Assembly: GCF_021462225.1 (NCBI RefSeq)
Contig: NC_061811.1
Coordinates: forward strand, 4,857,163-4,921,162
Origin: Girardinichthys multiradiatus
Taxonomy: Eukaryota; Chordata; Actinopteri; Cyprinodontiformes; Goodeidae
DNA length: 64,000 bases
Direction of reading: 5' to 3'
Shown here: positions 27,802 to 40,589 of the stretch, piece by piece
Layout: the number at the start of each line of letters is the position of its first letter
How positions within the stretch are numbered: the stretch's first letter is position 1
Translations under genes and position numbers: made by a program
The notes under the pieces: generated by a model
The model's input: only the letters and a program-made list of their open reading frames with translations
Told to the model about the DNA's origin: nothing
Databases searched by the model: none

Positions 27802-28099
27802 GGATGCTGACAAACTGGATTCTGAAACTAAGTCAAAGTATTCATCAAAGTATTTATTTAAGTGTAATGGATTTATTGCAGCTTTTTCATATTTATTAAT
27901 GTTTACACATTTGCTCTTTAAGTGGAATTGTATAAAATTTATATAACATTAAATATAGAATAGGTTTCAGAAAAGATTTACTGATTATGATTTTTAATAA
28001 GGAAAATCTGGCATTTTAACTGGGCTGTGGAGACATTTTAGAGCCACTGTAAATCAGCTACCTGCCTTTATTGGTACATACAAGGTGTGATGGATCCAT

Positions 28100-28690
28100 G
28101 CTCTCATGTTGTTTGCTTCGTGTTCCGACCTTACCATCAGGATGTTGCTGCTGAAATTGCGACTTATTGGACCAGGCAACATTTCTCCAATCTGTTATTG
28201 TCCAGTTTTGGTCAGTCTGTGTGAATTACAGTCTCAGTTTCCTGTTCTTAGCTAATGGGAATGACACCTGGTGTGGTCTTCTGCTCCTGTAGCCCATCTG
28301 CTTCAAGGTTTTGCATGTTCAGACTCTTCATACTTTGTTTGGAGCAAGTGATTAATTGAGCTACTGCTGTCTTTCTATAATCCTGAATCAGTCTGCCCAT
28401 TGTCTTCTGACATTAACTAGGAATTTTCATTCACACAAATATCCACTGGATATTTTCTCTTTTTAGACCATTCTCTGTAAACCTGATAGATGGTTGTGTG
28501 TGAAAGTCTGGCACCAGCAATCCTGTCATGTTCCATATCACTTATATCTCCTTGCTTCTCCATTCTGACGCTCAGTTTAAGCTTCAACAAGTCAGATTTA
28601 ACATGCCTAAATTTCTAAGTGCACTCAGCTCCTGCCGTGTAATTGATTCGCTATTTGCGTTATCAAAAAGTTAAACAGGTTTTCCTAAAA
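28100..28690 (-). mobile_element. Degenerate DNA-transposon-like repeat
   Basis: Scattered blocks (for example ACCATCAGGATGTTGCTG near 28133 and TATTGGACCAGGCAACATTT near 28164) resemble a widespread fish DNA-transposon relic read on the minus strand. It is too decayed to place boundaries firmly, and it shows no coding potential. Confidence 0.4.
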
Positions 28691-28956
28691 AGTGGCTGAT
28701 GACTGTATATTGCCAGACATTCAGACAAAACCTATTTTAAAGAAAACACAAAAGAAGTTCATTAAAACTTATTTTTGGGAAAATTCTAGAAAGCCCCACT
28801 TATTGGAAATGAGGTATGTATGACAAGACCAATGGTCCATCAAATTATTTTGAAGGGACTTGGGAGTAAGCAGTTAAAGTAAGTGAAAGGTCAAATCTAA
28901 TGTGTCTGTGGGCACTACAACAGGTGTTGTATGAGAGATCTCCACTTTGTATTTTC

Positions 28957-29560
28957 AATTCAATTCAATTCAGTTTATTTATATAGCGCCAATTCACAAC
29001 ACATGTTGTCTCAAGGCACTTCACAACAGTCAGGTACATACATTCCAATTAATCCTAACCATTGAACAGTGCAGTCAGATGCAGTTATTTATTCAAATTG
29101 GATAAAAAGTTTTTCTATCTAAGGAAACCCAGCAGATTGCATCCAGTCAGAGACTTGCAGCATTCACTCCTCCTGGATGAGCATGTAGAGACAGTGGACA
29201 GTCACTGGCGTTGACTTTACAGCAATCCCTCATACTGAGCATGCATGTAGCAACAGTGGAGAGGAAAAACTCCCTTTTAACAGGAAGAAACCTCCAGCAG
29301 AACCAGAACCAGGCTCAGTGTGATCGGCCATCTGCCATGACCAACTGGGGGTTTGAGAGAACAGAACAGAGACACACAAAGAATACAGAAGCACTGATCC
29401 AAGAGTACTTTCTATGAGAAGGAAAAGTAAATGTTAATGGATGTAGCTCCTTTAGTCGTTTCATCTAGAAAGAATGAACAGATAAACTCTGAGCCAGTTT
29501 TCAAGGTTAGAGTCTGAAAGAGAGCACATAGAGTTAGTTACAGTAAAAGCTCAGTCATTT
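28957..29560 (+). repeat. Abundant fish interspersed repeat (LINE-tail type)
   Basis: It begins with CAATT pentamers, then GTTTATTTATATAGCGCC, and continues with blocks such as GAGAGGAAAAACTCCCTTTT and AACCTCCAGCAGAACCAGAA. I associate this with a high-copy repeat of cyprinodontiform and related fishes. The TATAGCGC word near its start also occurs at the tail of the L2-like LINE at 14284, so a LINE 3' origin is plausible. The right boundary is approximate. Confidence 0.55.
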
Positions 29561-30965
29561 GCTATGTCTTGGAGAGAGAAAGGGTTAAACACTGAAAGAC
29601 AGGGCTATGTGGATCATCGGTAGAAGGTGAACATTAAGTTGTTGCCAACAGAAGCTTGGACAATGCCCCTCTCCAGAAAGGTGTCACAGGTAGACACAGA
29701 GTCAGGCCAGGTGTAGCTTCTAGGAAGAGAAAAGAGAGAAAATAAAGTTAAAAACTGAAATAACAGCAAATAATGCAGAATTGGAGAGTAGTGTGAGAAT
29801 GTAGCGAAGAGGGTGAAAGTGGTAATTTTCCCAATACGCACTCAGAAGCCTCATGCTGGAGCTGTCAATTTACATGAATTTACATGAAGAATGATCTGAG
29901 GATTACCTTTGCACATTTAGCATGTCAGAGAGCCCAGTGCTCAAAGTTTTGAATGGTAATAGTTCAGAACATGGGGACGGGTATTAAGGGGGCTTCATAA
30001 AGATTGAGCACAGCAATAATCAACCACCATCGGACACAACACCTGCTAACACATCTCAATTGTTCCCGCTCGACAGAAAGATGGGTACTATCTAATCAAC
30101 AGAGCAGAGGGGTGAGGTTATGCACCACCTCCAGCCTTTTCTGCCTCCTGCAGTTGTTGACTCTACACACCTAACACTCCTCTCATCCTAAACAACAGGG
30201 GGAAAAGGGGCGGATTCAGACAACCGCGAGGAGTCTTTTATTTTTAGTTAATGATTCAGCAAACAATTCTTGCCCTAGAGCTGTCCCCTCTGGTGGGTGT
30301 AGCCATCCCTGAGGTCACTGAGCTGCTGTCTAATAAGCAACCCATCACAAAAAAAAAAAAAAAAATATTTGCACAGCAACTAAAAGGAGAGATAGAGGAG
30401 CCATTGGGGTATAGAATACTATGACAACGCGCTTTTAGACAGAATAGGTCTGGGTGTATGTGTGGGAGACTGATGGAAAAGCAAGAGGGGACTTAAGGGG
30501 AGGGTTTGACGAAAGAAAAGGAGGAAGGGGATGAAGTGGTGAGTGCTGATGGTTGGGCAGGGGGCCTTTTCTGCTACATATAGCACTATGAGGAACAGAT
30601 GGGGCCAGATAAATCCTGAAAGGGAAGCATTACCTGCCCAAGTCACCAAGCAGCCACAATTATCACAGGGCTCTGGGTTCATTGTCAATTAGAGTGGCAG
30701 TTAAAGCCAGGCAGCAGCTGTGGCAGATGGCTGGGATCCAGAGAGGCTGGGGGAGCCGGGACAGAGGCCAGCCCCCAGGTTCTCTCCTTATCTCCGCCTA
30801 CTTTTCTTCCCCATTTTTATTATATTTCTCTAAAACAGCTCAGTTTTCTGTAGAGCAGGATGTGCTTTTTTTAAATGTGTTCCTACAGGAAACAAAAACA
30901 GGAGGAAGCGAGAAAGATAATGTTTCGCAGAAATTGTTTTGTTGTACCCAGAAGATACGATGATT
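29561..30965. other. Non-coding, possible regulatory DNA
   Basis: No gene was recognised. A G-rich patch at about 30470-30560, an A-run at 30348-30364 and balanced-composition stretches at 30090-30340 and 30600-30800 are the only visible features. Confidence 0.45.
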
Positions 30966-32066
30966 TGCAGAAATATTCATACCACTTGATTTTTTTTTTC
31001 ACCTTATATTCCAAAAGATGGTTATTAATATTTTATGTGACAGACCAAAACAAAGTAGTGCATGGTTGTGCATTGTAATATTTAGACCTCCTGAAAGAAT
31101 ATTACTTTTTGCAGCACTTACAGCTCCAAGTCTGTTGGGGTATGTCCCTACCAGCTCTGCAATCTGCAGATTAAACTTTTTGCTCATTCTTCTCTGCATA
31201 ATAGCTCAAACTCATTCATATTGGATGTGAGCATCTATTTCCAATAATCTCCACAGGTTGTCAGTTCCAAGGGTTTGGAGTTTGACTAGGTCATTCTAAC
31301 TCATGGATATGCTTTGATCTAAACCATTCCTTTGTATCTATAGTTGTATGTAATGGTGGTTGTACTGCTAGAAAGTGAACTTCCTTCCTAGTCTCTTTTC
31401 TAGCCTCTAGCAGGTTTTCCAAAAAGATTTGTGTGTATTTAGCTCCATCAGTCTTTCTATTAAGTCTGACAGGCATCAGTACGTCTGCTGAAAAAAACAC
31501 ATCATGATGCTACTACCAACAAGCTTAATTGTAGGAATGATGCATTCAAGGTGATGTAGAGTGTTAGTTTTACAAAACACAACATTGCACCTCTAGGCCA
31601 AAATGTTCAGTGTTCTCATCTGAACAGAGGATGTTCTTCCACGTTTCCTGTGACCCATACATGGCTTGTGGAAAGCTGGAAATTGGACTTCTCATCTGTC
31701 TTTAAACAACAGCTTTTTTCTTCTTGACATTTTTCCACAAAGGCTAGATTTGTGAACAGCACAACTAACAGTTTTCCTGTGAATACTTCCATACCTGAAG
31801 TTGAACTCCACATCTCCTCCAGAGTTATAGGTCTCTTGTCTGCCTATTTGAATAATGGACTCCTTGAATATCACTTTAGGTGGATGTACATGTTTAGGTA
31901 AGTTTGCTGTTCACGTTTCAGCTTTTTTTGTAAATAGTGTTGAAGCCCATGTGAAAATTTTCTTTCCACTTCACAACTAGCAACTACTACATGTTGTTCT
32001 GTCACATACAATCCAAAAACATACAAAAGAGTCTAAGATGTGTAAATACTTTTGCCAGGAAGTGTC
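30966..32066 (-). mobile_element. Decayed full-span Tc1 copy
   Basis: Both ends are recognisable: left GCAGAAATATTCATACCACTT (from about 30966) and right ...AATACTTTTGCCAGGAAGTGTC (to about 32066) are imperfect inverted repeats of the CTTTGCAAAAGTATTCA type. In between, the minus strand carries a scrambled transposase; blocks corresponding to the GGTGGCAGCATCATG hallmark (about 31503-31520, degenerate) and the SDE region (about 31600-31625) are visible. Many stops and indels. At about 1.1 kb it is shorter than intact copies, so deletions have occurred. Confidence 0.75.
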
Positions 32067-33877
32067 TCCCATATATACATCAGGAGTCTATTATGCAGTC
32101 ATGGTATACAGTGTGCTATTCAATTTTTGAAAAAGCAATTAGTGAATTCCTCTTTTGTGTTTTCAAAATAGTCTTGGCTGACCGTGCATTATAAGCAGTT
32201 TAAGGTGAGAAGTCAGATCAATAATTAATGAAAAAAAGTTGTTTTACTTGATATGACATAACATTTGAGATGCTCCGGAGAACTACTTCACACCACACAG
32301 TCATATGACAAATGCTGTTATTAACACGTTGCAAGTGTTATGGACATTTACGTGCCAGATTTCCTCACTCAAAAAAGTTTATTTCACTGGATTTGGTTCA
32401 AATTCAGAATCCATATCTGATTAAAAGTATTGCATTTGTTCAGGATATATGCCAGAGGTGCATTTCCTTTTAACAACACAAGGAACATGACTCCTGCAGG
32501 AGGAGTATTCTAGCTCCAGAGTTCAACCTAACACATTTGAAAGAGGAAATGACTGGTGATCCAAAAGCCATTATGGACGTTAACATAAATGCAAGGGAAA
32601 TGAAACATTGGGTGATGAAAATAATTAATCATCCTCAGAACATAACCTGGTAAAAATCTACACCCTTTACTTACATCATAACAGCAATCATAGAAATCCA
32701 ATGTAAAATATATTTGAAACTCTACAAAGTGCATAAAGAGAATGGCGGTGTGACAGAACTGAATAAAATGCTACTTTCTAAATGTTCTCTCATTTACTCG
32801 CTGCATGCCACCTTACACTTTATCCTATAAATAATTACATATCTTCACAGGTTAGACTCGGAGACAGATTTTCTTGTTACTTCTTCCCACTGGTGTTGCC
32901 TGAACCAATGGTGTAGGCTGCAATGCAGGTGAAGGCATGGTGGGGCTAATTGGTTCAACATGGACCTATTAACAGTCTATCTGGTTGTCAGTCAATCTTG
33001 GTCGTTATGGTGGATGATTTCCACCTTAAATGGGATAAAAAAAATAATATCAGCAATAGGATAACGATCTTTAGAAATAGGCTGCAAAATCCATTTCTAC
33101 AAATGGAGAAGCAATGAACAATTCAAAAAGTTCTGACTCAGACCATTTTTTACACATTCAAAAGGTTGTTCGAGTTTTTCTGAAAAAAGTCAGGCATAAC
33201 CTTATGCACTTCAAAGCCCACGTGGATCCCAGTTAGAACTTTAAATAATTTGATAGTAATGGCATTATCTATGCTTTAAACAAAGTGAAAGGAGGAAACA
33301 CACGGGGTCTTTAGTGGTTGCTTTACATTTCAGTTCTTTAGCCACATTTATCTTGGTGCATCTGTTGGTAACATATAGAAATTAAACCACTTAACCAACA
33401 GTACCACCACCATGAATAGATGCAAGTGAAGAAAAAGGTTAATCAAAGCAGAGAAAAACACAAATATTCATACTTTTACACCAAATACGGGAGTTAGTTT
33501 GTTATATTGGTGTGTTGATCCAGTTAGGGTTACGGCTAATTTGGAGCAGAATAGCAAAACTAATTGTAAACTGTGACTTTCAGTACTAAAATGGTGAACT
33601 AGATTTAATGTGAGCTTCACTGATGTAAAACAACTGGCCGGTAGCTTTAAATGCATTTTTCCCTGTAATCTCTGTCACTGGTGATGTGCCAACAGTCGGC
33701 CCTTCTGTCTTATTGAAGTGAATGAGTGACGAAAGGGCAGCCTTTTGGTGAGTTTGTCGCCATGATCCTCCAAGCAGTCTCCTTTTGCCTCCCATTCCAA
33801 GCCAAGGCTCACCAGCAGGCTTCACTTTCAGCAAGTACCACTATTCATCACCACATAGGGGTGCTGGAGCAGGATGC
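32067..33877. other. Non-coding, no gene recognised
   Basis: AT-rich unique DNA without a supported ORF or repeat. Confidence 0.45.
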
Positions 33878-33900
33878 GGGGGGGGGGGGGGGGGGGGGGG
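33878..33900. repeat. Poly-G run of 23
   Basis: An uninterrupted run of 23 G on the plus strand, able to form G-quadruplex DNA and prone to length error in sequencing. Confidence 0.9.
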
Positions 33901-34934
33901 TTTGGCAGGGGGCCAGTAACAGGGTAATGTGTGCCCCTCATCCCCTCCTTGTTTTCTTTGAGAATTCAGGCTCTGTCACAGACAGCAGCCACACTCCTAC
34001 TTTACACCTTTACAATGCAGCTCTAAATTTATTCAGTGGAGGACAGACCTACTCCCTTCTATTTCTCTTCTGCTCCATCACCCTTGTCTCTTGCCCCCTC
34101 CTATTCTGCTTTTTTGTCTCTGACGCCCTCTTCCCTTGACTCGACTGCCTCATCCCTTTTCTCTCCCCCTTCCTCTCAGTCTTTTTGCTCCCTCTAACCC
34201 TTTTACTCCCTACTGGAGCCCCATTCCTCCTACTTTGTTCATCCAGTCCTGGACCCAGTGTCTGGGCTGTCCTGATAGCAGAGAAGAAGTAGCAGCCATC
34301 CATCTGCCTGCCCCAAGCCTGCCAATGAAGAATCAGGAGCAGAGGTCCTCATTCATAACAATAGCCATTAACAATACTAACAGCACTGCTGCTGCCGTGG
34401 AAGCTGGGGATCGACAGGTTGCAGGGGCTGGGACTGCAAGTGAAGTGAGAGCTGGTGGCCCGGGAGGGCCTGTCGTCAGGCAGAGTTTGAGATCCCCGAG
34501 ATTCAATAGGTTTATAAGACACACAGCAGTAAAGCCTGTTGTTAGGGCAGGCAAGGCCTCAGAGTGTCCCTGGCCTGGGAAGAAATATTGATTTCTCCTT
34601 TTTTCTGCCAGTGGTCAGACAGCATTTGAAGTCCTGTCCATGTGAAGCCAGACATTCTCTTGCATTACTTTATGGCTTCATGCCCAGTTACTCAGGAGTC
34701 TGCAGTCCAGTAGTGTTTATTTCTGGTGTTCAGTGCTGTTATTTGTGGAAAATATTTTAAAATGTACATAACACAAAGCAGGGTTCCTATGAAGTCTGGA
34801 AATGTATGGGAATATAAAAATCTGACTTTCTGAAAACTAAAGCGCTCATTACATGGATTTATATTTAGATGACGTCCATCTTTTGAGCCACCATAGTTTT
34901 GTACAACTCATTGTTTTGAATTCTGAGTTAGGGA
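33901..34934. other. Non-coding, pyrimidine-rich then GC-balanced
   Basis: 34040-34230 is C/T-rich on the plus strand. 34290-34600 is GC-balanced, and one frame stays open from 34136 to 34591 (151 codons) with no family features. It could be conserved non-coding DNA or part of an unrecognised exon; neither is supported further. Confidence 0.35.
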
Positions 34935-35250
34935 CAAACGATATACAGAGTAAATTAGAATGTTGTTGAAAAGTTCATTCATTTCAGTACCTTACACATT
35001 ATATAGATTATAACTGCACACAAACTGATGTTTTCAAGCCTTTATTTCTATTAATGAGGATTTTCTGCTTACAGCTAATGAGAACACGACATTAAGGATT
35101 AGAATATTACAGACCAATAAAAAAAAAATATTTAGTACAGAAATGTCTTTTTGAAAGGTATGCTTTATACCTGCTTAAAAGGTAATTTCCATAAAATTCT
35201 CTTAATCTGACAAGCAATCCTCGCTGGAACACATATTCTAATTAATTGAA
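34935..35250. mobile_element. Tc1 end fragment / MITE
   Basis: Begins ATACAGAGTAAATTAGAATG, a Tc1 terminal repeat type, followed by the subterminal TTTCAAGCCTTTATTTCT-like tract and a TTAGAATATTACA block. The transposase is absent. The right limit near 35250 (AATTGAATTTGACTG) is approximate. Confidence 0.55.
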
Positions 35251-35693
35251 TTTGACTGCCTGCTTTAAGCTTTAAGTCTGGATTGAACAAATCATCGTTC
35301 TGCCTCGCCATGACGACTCCTCCCATCTCTGCACTTTGGTTCGCAACAAAAACCCCTACATATGACAGTCACATTTTATTTTCTATTCCATTACTGACCA
35401 GCACTGCTGCAAGTCTCACTTCTCTCCACATAGTCAGTGTTTTGCATGAGGGTTAACCAACACTATAGTAACGTAGCTGTCACAAAACCTTTTCTACAAC
35501 GCTATCCGTCTTGCTACTCAAACTACGTCTGTATTTAGTTTTCTTACCACATTTAAGTCGACCCTTAAAAGTTGTCAATCCAACACTACACTTGTGGAAG
35601 TTAGAAGGGATTAAAATCTCAGATGAAATCTGCAGTCAGATGTTTTCTCCTACATTTAACTGCGACACATAGAAAGAGACAACTCACTGCTAG

Positions 35694-36480
35694 TGTCATG
35701 TTGGATATAGCACTGATCCACATACAAAGAACACTCAGAGGAAACAAGCTGAAAGTGTAACGGTGTTTATTTACAGTACGTGGACACAGGGACATGAATG
35801 GGTAAATTCACCAACTGAAAGAGAGGGGAAGAGAACTGGTGAAACAGGGAACGGTGTTAACGAAAACGATACTTGTAAACAAGAAAGTGTCTTACTAAGT
35901 AAATGCCGTCAGGTCGCCAGGGGTAGAGGGAGTCAGAACCTGGGTGTGCGAAGCTAGGTTGTCCAGATTCTTCAGTACGAGATGGGGAGGGAATACTGGT
36001 GAGTTCATGAGAGAGTTCAATGTTCAGGTACTTGCGTTGGAGGGTGGACAGGGTACGCCTCTGCCTTGGTTCGGGAGTCGGGAATTTCCAGGAAGCTGCC
36101 AGCTTAATCCAAAACACAAAATCCAGAATGTAATCTACAAAACGTAGGTAAACTTGAGCGTCCAGGAAATCACTGGAGCCAAAGCCGAAGCTCAATGAAG
36201 ATAAACAAGGTTTAGGTTTCAGCCTGCGAAAAATCAAACACAATGTCAGCAAAGATTCATGGAACGAAGAATAGCTTGGGTAGTGGCTAGGTTTGTTACC
36301 ACTGAAGGAAAACACTGGCATTGAAGTGCTGGCAGCCTCCTGCTTAAATACTCCTCAAGGCAATCAGCAGATCAGTCGCACCTGTCACCCCGTGCACCTG
36401 AGAAACTCTGGAACCATCTGAAAGCTAAAAACAAAGTGAACACAAACACACACATACACACACAAACCCAGACCCTGACA
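35694..36480 (-). mobile_element. Solo LTR, same family as 10625-11427
   Basis: On the minus strand this 787-bp unit starts TGTCAGGGTCTGGGTTTGTG and ends ATGACA. It is flanked by GCTAG (35689-35693) and GCTAA (36481-36485), a 5-bp target duplication with one substitution. A TATA-like TATTTAAG (near 36343) and AATAAA (reverse complement of 35766-35771) occupy the same relative places as in the other copy. Shared blocks include CTGTCCACCCTCCAACG and GGAGGCTGCCAGCACTTCAA. The two copies are diverged, so they are old independent insertions. A 154-codon frame inside it is probably incidental. Confidence 0.8.
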
Positions 36481-36485
36481 GCTAA

Positions 36486-37619
36486 GGCTAATTATTGGTA
36501 AAAGAAAACAAAAATATCTTACTGAAGGGACTATATGCTCACAAACATTCACTGCAAAAGATTTTTCCCTCCCTTAAACGAAGATTGCAATGTGTCTTAT
36601 ACCTTGGTGTGGTCCAGATCCTAAAACAGCTGTAAAAGGGGCCTTTATGACCCTGATGGTTCAGAAGCCATCAGTATTCATGATTTTTTTTTTTTACAAA
36701 CGACAGTAGATAACAAAACCCAACTGTGTAAATGTTGCATACTCAGATGTCCAGAATGTTATAGAAACAACAGATTAAAAAAAATATGTTTAGTTCTGAG
36801 TTTAGAAAAGTGTGGACTTTTAAATTTGAAAACTTGTAAGAACACTGATAGAGATACAAATTTGACTGCACAGTAATATTTTTCCCCAAAATATAACCTA
36901 GAAAATAATTAACTAAGCAAAGAGTAAATAAGCTAAAATACTAAGTGTGTCCTCTTACTGACAGCTGCACAATAGCTCTAATGATGCCCAACTAGGCCAA
37001 ATTTACCTCCAGTTCTCCCTCTGCTTCCCTCCCAAGTTTTGACACATGCCCACATTTATCAGGGATGCCTATCTGTCTCCAGGAACAACAAAAGGCACCC
37101 CCTCCGAGGGACAACACTGCATGGTGTCTCCTGTGAAAATGGCTACAGTAGGCCCTCCCTCACCGTGTTTCTCATCTCTCCAATCAAACTGTCAAAAAAC
37201 ACAGCCCTTTTGTATTGAGAGTTTTAATTAGATTTGGATGGATTTCAAAGCTTCCCTTGTTTCCTGGAATGAATCCGAGTGAAAGAAGAAAGCCTACAAC
37301 AAGATTAAGCACTAATCTACCCTTTTGTCACAACTTCTGAAATCTATCCATCTGGCTGCATATTTAAACACACAAAAGATCTGTTTTTAGATATTTAAAT
37401 GTCATTATAATCATTTTATTTTGTTTATACACAGACCTAAATCTGAAATAAATATAAAAATAGCAGAAGGTAAGAAACTCAGAACAAAAGCAGTGTATAG
37501 GTCCATCTTAATAAATCTTTAAAAAAGGTTTATTTCAGGTAGTCAGTTAAAAAAAAGAAACTCATCATTACAAAGATTGATTACTCACATAGAATGATAT
37601 GTTTGAAGTGTTAAGTTTG
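36486..37619. other. Non-coding, no gene recognised
   Basis: AT-rich with a T-run at about 36686-36697. 37000-37260 has balanced composition and might be regulatory. Confidence 0.45.
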
Positions 37620-38130
37620 ATGACAATGGCTTACAACTAATGAAAACTTTAAATTTAGTGTTTTTGGAAAATTTGAATGTTAAACGACCAATGAAAACAG
37701 TTCTTCAATACAGAAAATACTGGCCTACTGAAATGTACCTCCATGTACTGTACAGTATACACACTAAGTACTTGGATTCTGTCCGTCTCCACCACTCCTC
37801 CAGGGAGTGTGACAGTTGCAGATCATGTCCTGGATACGTCTGTGTGGTGACTCTTGAAGCACTGTCTCAGCCCTAGTCCATGCCTTGGAAATCTTGCTAA
37901 AACTCTTCAACAGGATTAGGCCTGTTGCTTGTGCATCTGTTTCAATTAACGTTTTTCCTTGACTTCACTTTCTACTATAAGGCCTTGATAAAACACTTTG
38001 ATCAGACAGCTTCTTTAGTGATGATCTTTTGTGGCTTTCCCTCCTTGTGGGAGTCTCAGTAACTGGTTGTCGGGATATTGTTTTGGCACATTTTTGGCCT
38101 CTTAGTACCATCTGAACATCATTTAAACGC
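37620..38130 (-). pseudogene. Tc1 relic with transposase DNA-binding region
   Basis: The left part carries the subterminal tract GGCTTACAACTAATGAAAAC. After a deletion that removes the catalytic core, the minus strand encodes a decayed helix-turn-helix region (the tract 37990-38060 matches the part encoding GKPQK and the following serine-rich helix of this family). Frameshifts throughout. It is followed head-to-head by another Tc1 relic on the plus strand. Confidence 0.6.
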
Positions 38131-38144
38131 CACAGTCTACCAGA

Positions 38145-38495
38145 GTGTTGTTGCTGACCAAGTCCATCCCTGTACCTATACTCTGACGGTTTCTTCAAGC
38201 ATGAACTCTGCATCACAAAACTCAATCCACTTCAAACTGGTTTCTTAAACATGAGTTCACTGTTTCCTAGTGGCCTCTACAGTCGCCAGACCTCAATCCA
38301 AAGGAGCACCTTTGGGACGTGGTGGAACAGGAGATTCTTAGAAAGGATGTTTAGCCGACAAGTGTGCAGCAACTGTTTGACACTATAATCTCAATATAGA
38401 CCAGAAGACCTCTGAGGAAGAATTAAGGCAGTTCTGAAGGAAACATGGGGTCTAGCCCATTTCTAGCAAGGTGCACCAAATAGTGTCTGGTAAGT
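38145..38495 (+). pseudogene. Tc1 transposase relic, C-terminal part
   Basis: Plus strand. After a decayed stretch, the block LQSPDLNPKEHLWDVVE (38282 onward) holds the third catalytic glutamate, with lysine in place of the usual isoleucine just before it. The natural end with CTAGCAAGGTGCACC (near 38463) and TAGTGTCTGG follows. Stops interrupt the frame near 38353 and later. The DNA-binding domain and the first two catalytic acids are absent. Confidence 0.7.
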
Positions 38496-40434
38496 TTTCA
38501 TCATCTTGTTTACATCTTTATAAAATTAATTTACTGAAACAAATTCCATAAATAAATAATTTGTTTTAATAGCATTCTGTCTGTCTGCAAGGTTTTGTAC
38601 TTTTCAGAAAAGTTGGTCCTAAGCTGCCACCTGTTTCCAATCAGTTTAGATTCATGGCTGTAACTTTACTAGAACCTTTGCCTCTGTTACATTCCCTTGT
38701 TCCTCCAGCATGTCAGCCATAGCCTTACACTCAGTTCTTTCAAGATACTTCTTTCAGAGGAATTGAATTTGTCCACAGGGCGGTGAAACGCTGTATGCCA
38801 TCAATGATTCGGATCAATATGGTCCTGTTATGACAACTTATTTCAGGTGGCATAATCTATACCACACAATTTCAGCCATGCTCTTTCACAAAGTCACAGT
38901 CTTCAATATCCAGTGAACTTTAGCTATTTCTAGCCAAGACCTTTAGGAAATGAGCAATACAGTGTTTGAGTTCATGAAAACCTATAAAGTGATCTCTGTA
39001 ATGCACCAAACGGCCAATAAAGATTTTTCTTCTCACAGTGTGTTGCAACTGGTAAACAAGTTAATGGCTCATAAGGAAATTGCCTGGAAACATGATGCAG
39101 ACTACGCATAATTTACTGACAAAATTGTCAGCAAGTTTATCATCATAAGAAAATTTGGCAGAGAACCACAGCTTTACAATTCATCTATAATGTATTTGTT
39201 GCAACTGGCACTGATCTATTTTCCTCTTTGTGACAATAAGGACTATGCACACATCTGGACACACATGCAGAAATATTATCTCAAGGGAGCTTTTTCTTCT
39301 TTAAACAATGGAAGAAGTTAACGTATCAACCAGGACTCCAGCATCGGAAGATATTCAGACTGAAAACAGCCACGAATGAGGTTTGGACAGGCTGTTAATG
39401 TTCCTGTGAGACAATGAAACACTATCCAGGAGGTTTAGCTGGAGCAACCAATTAACATGTTTAAAGGCTTATTAGAAGCCCAAACTCTGCACAGCTTTGT
39501 AACATTAAAACTAAGGGGTTTTTACCATTTAGCTTTTAAAATAAATTCTCATCACCACAAATGCTCCCTTAAGCAAATAAAAAGGTTTCCATCCGTGTGA
39601 TGCTGAACTTCAAAACGCATGTGTTTTACATGGTGTGTAATACACGGGTGGCTTGTTTTTTCTTGCACCTGACTGCTTATTCACAATTCATATTCACAAA
39701 GCGAACTTGTGGGATTTATTATTCAAATGCTCAAAAGCTAATTATTTTCTTATTTTTTCAAAAGCTAAAAGCATAATTTCAACTTACCTCAACCCATTCC
39801 AAATCAGAGGTAAACAAGACCTTGGATTCTTCCTGCAGGGCAGGTGGAGCTGCAGCTGCACCATGGTCACTGACTTTACAGCAGGGCAAGGATTAACTAC
39901 AGACATTCTGGACCCAAAACAAAAAGAAATAGTTGGCTCAGGGAACTGGAGAATTGGCAGCAGATATTTTTTGAAAATTAGAATCAGTCTTTTCCAGTTT
40001 ATTTTTGCTTGAAAACATCTAAAAAGCCTTTCAGTGTCAATACAGAAAAAAATTCAATATTCATTTTCATTAAATGACACTTTTACTGCAGAAGCTGAAA
40101 AATGTTTTTAATTTTTAAAGGAAAAATTTGCTTTGATTTTAATGTCAGCAAGAAAGCTAAAAAAAAAGTTTGGAAAAGGGCAAATACTGTCTTGAAAAGG
40201 TGTGGTCAATCAGAAATACCTCATTAGGTTTACTTTAAAAGGTCAGATCTAATTTCAAATCTTGAAATTAGAGTGCATAATATTATGAAATAATTCTGAA
40301 TCTCCCCAAAAATAATTATACAAGAACTTTACAACCTGTCCATCGCCAACTAGTTCTTAGGAGCAACATCACGATCACTTTGCAAAACAGCTAGTGTTGA
40401 GGATGAAAAGCATCAGTTAACATTTACTTTCCAA
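38496..40434. other. Non-coding, no gene recognised
   Basis: Unique AT-rich DNA. Short frames are present without family features. Confidence 0.45.
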
Positions 40435-40570
40435 CTCTTGACACAGATTCTCAATGATATTCAGGTCTGGACTTTGACTGGACCATTATGTCATATGATT
40501 AAACTTTGACCTAAACCATTCCACTGTAGCTCTGTCTGTATGTTGAGTCATTTTCCTGCAAAAAAACTAC
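40435..40570 (-). mobile_element. Tc1 transposase fragment
   Basis: The minus strand of this 136-bp piece matches the Tc1 region between the second and third catalytic acids: ATTCAGGTCTGGACTTTGAC (about 40459) corresponds to the SQSPDLN block, and the sequence at 40513-40540 to the TATMEWF-type block. No ends are visible. Confidence 0.65.
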
Positions 40571-40589
40571 ATTCCCTTGTATTGCTCTG

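Larger units (their letters stand above)
26263..27895 (+). mobile_element. Tc1-like element split by a LINE
   Basis: The left terminal repeat (CACTGGTTATAGAAGTTTAC, 26263) follows a TA. Decayed transposase sequence includes a block around GAAGGAGCTGCAGGAATTTC (about 26728-26747) and the hallmark HGGG-type region at about 26862-26920 (GTGAAGCCTGGTGGTGGCAA). The copy is interrupted at about 26925 by a LINE and resumes at about 27633 with the transposase C-terminus (TGGAGAATTTTTGCAAAG) and an end near 27895. The right terminal repeat is not clear. Confidence 0.65.

Noticed and set aside
34136..34591. 151-codon plus-strand frame, considered as a host exon
   Set aside because: The first third is translated C/T-rich low-complexity sequence; there is no domain, no clear splice context and no conservation evidence.
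35857..36321. 154-codon minus-strand frame with proline/serine-rich sequence
   Set aside because: It lies inside the solo LTR at 35694-36480, and the related LTR copy at 10625 does not keep the same frame.
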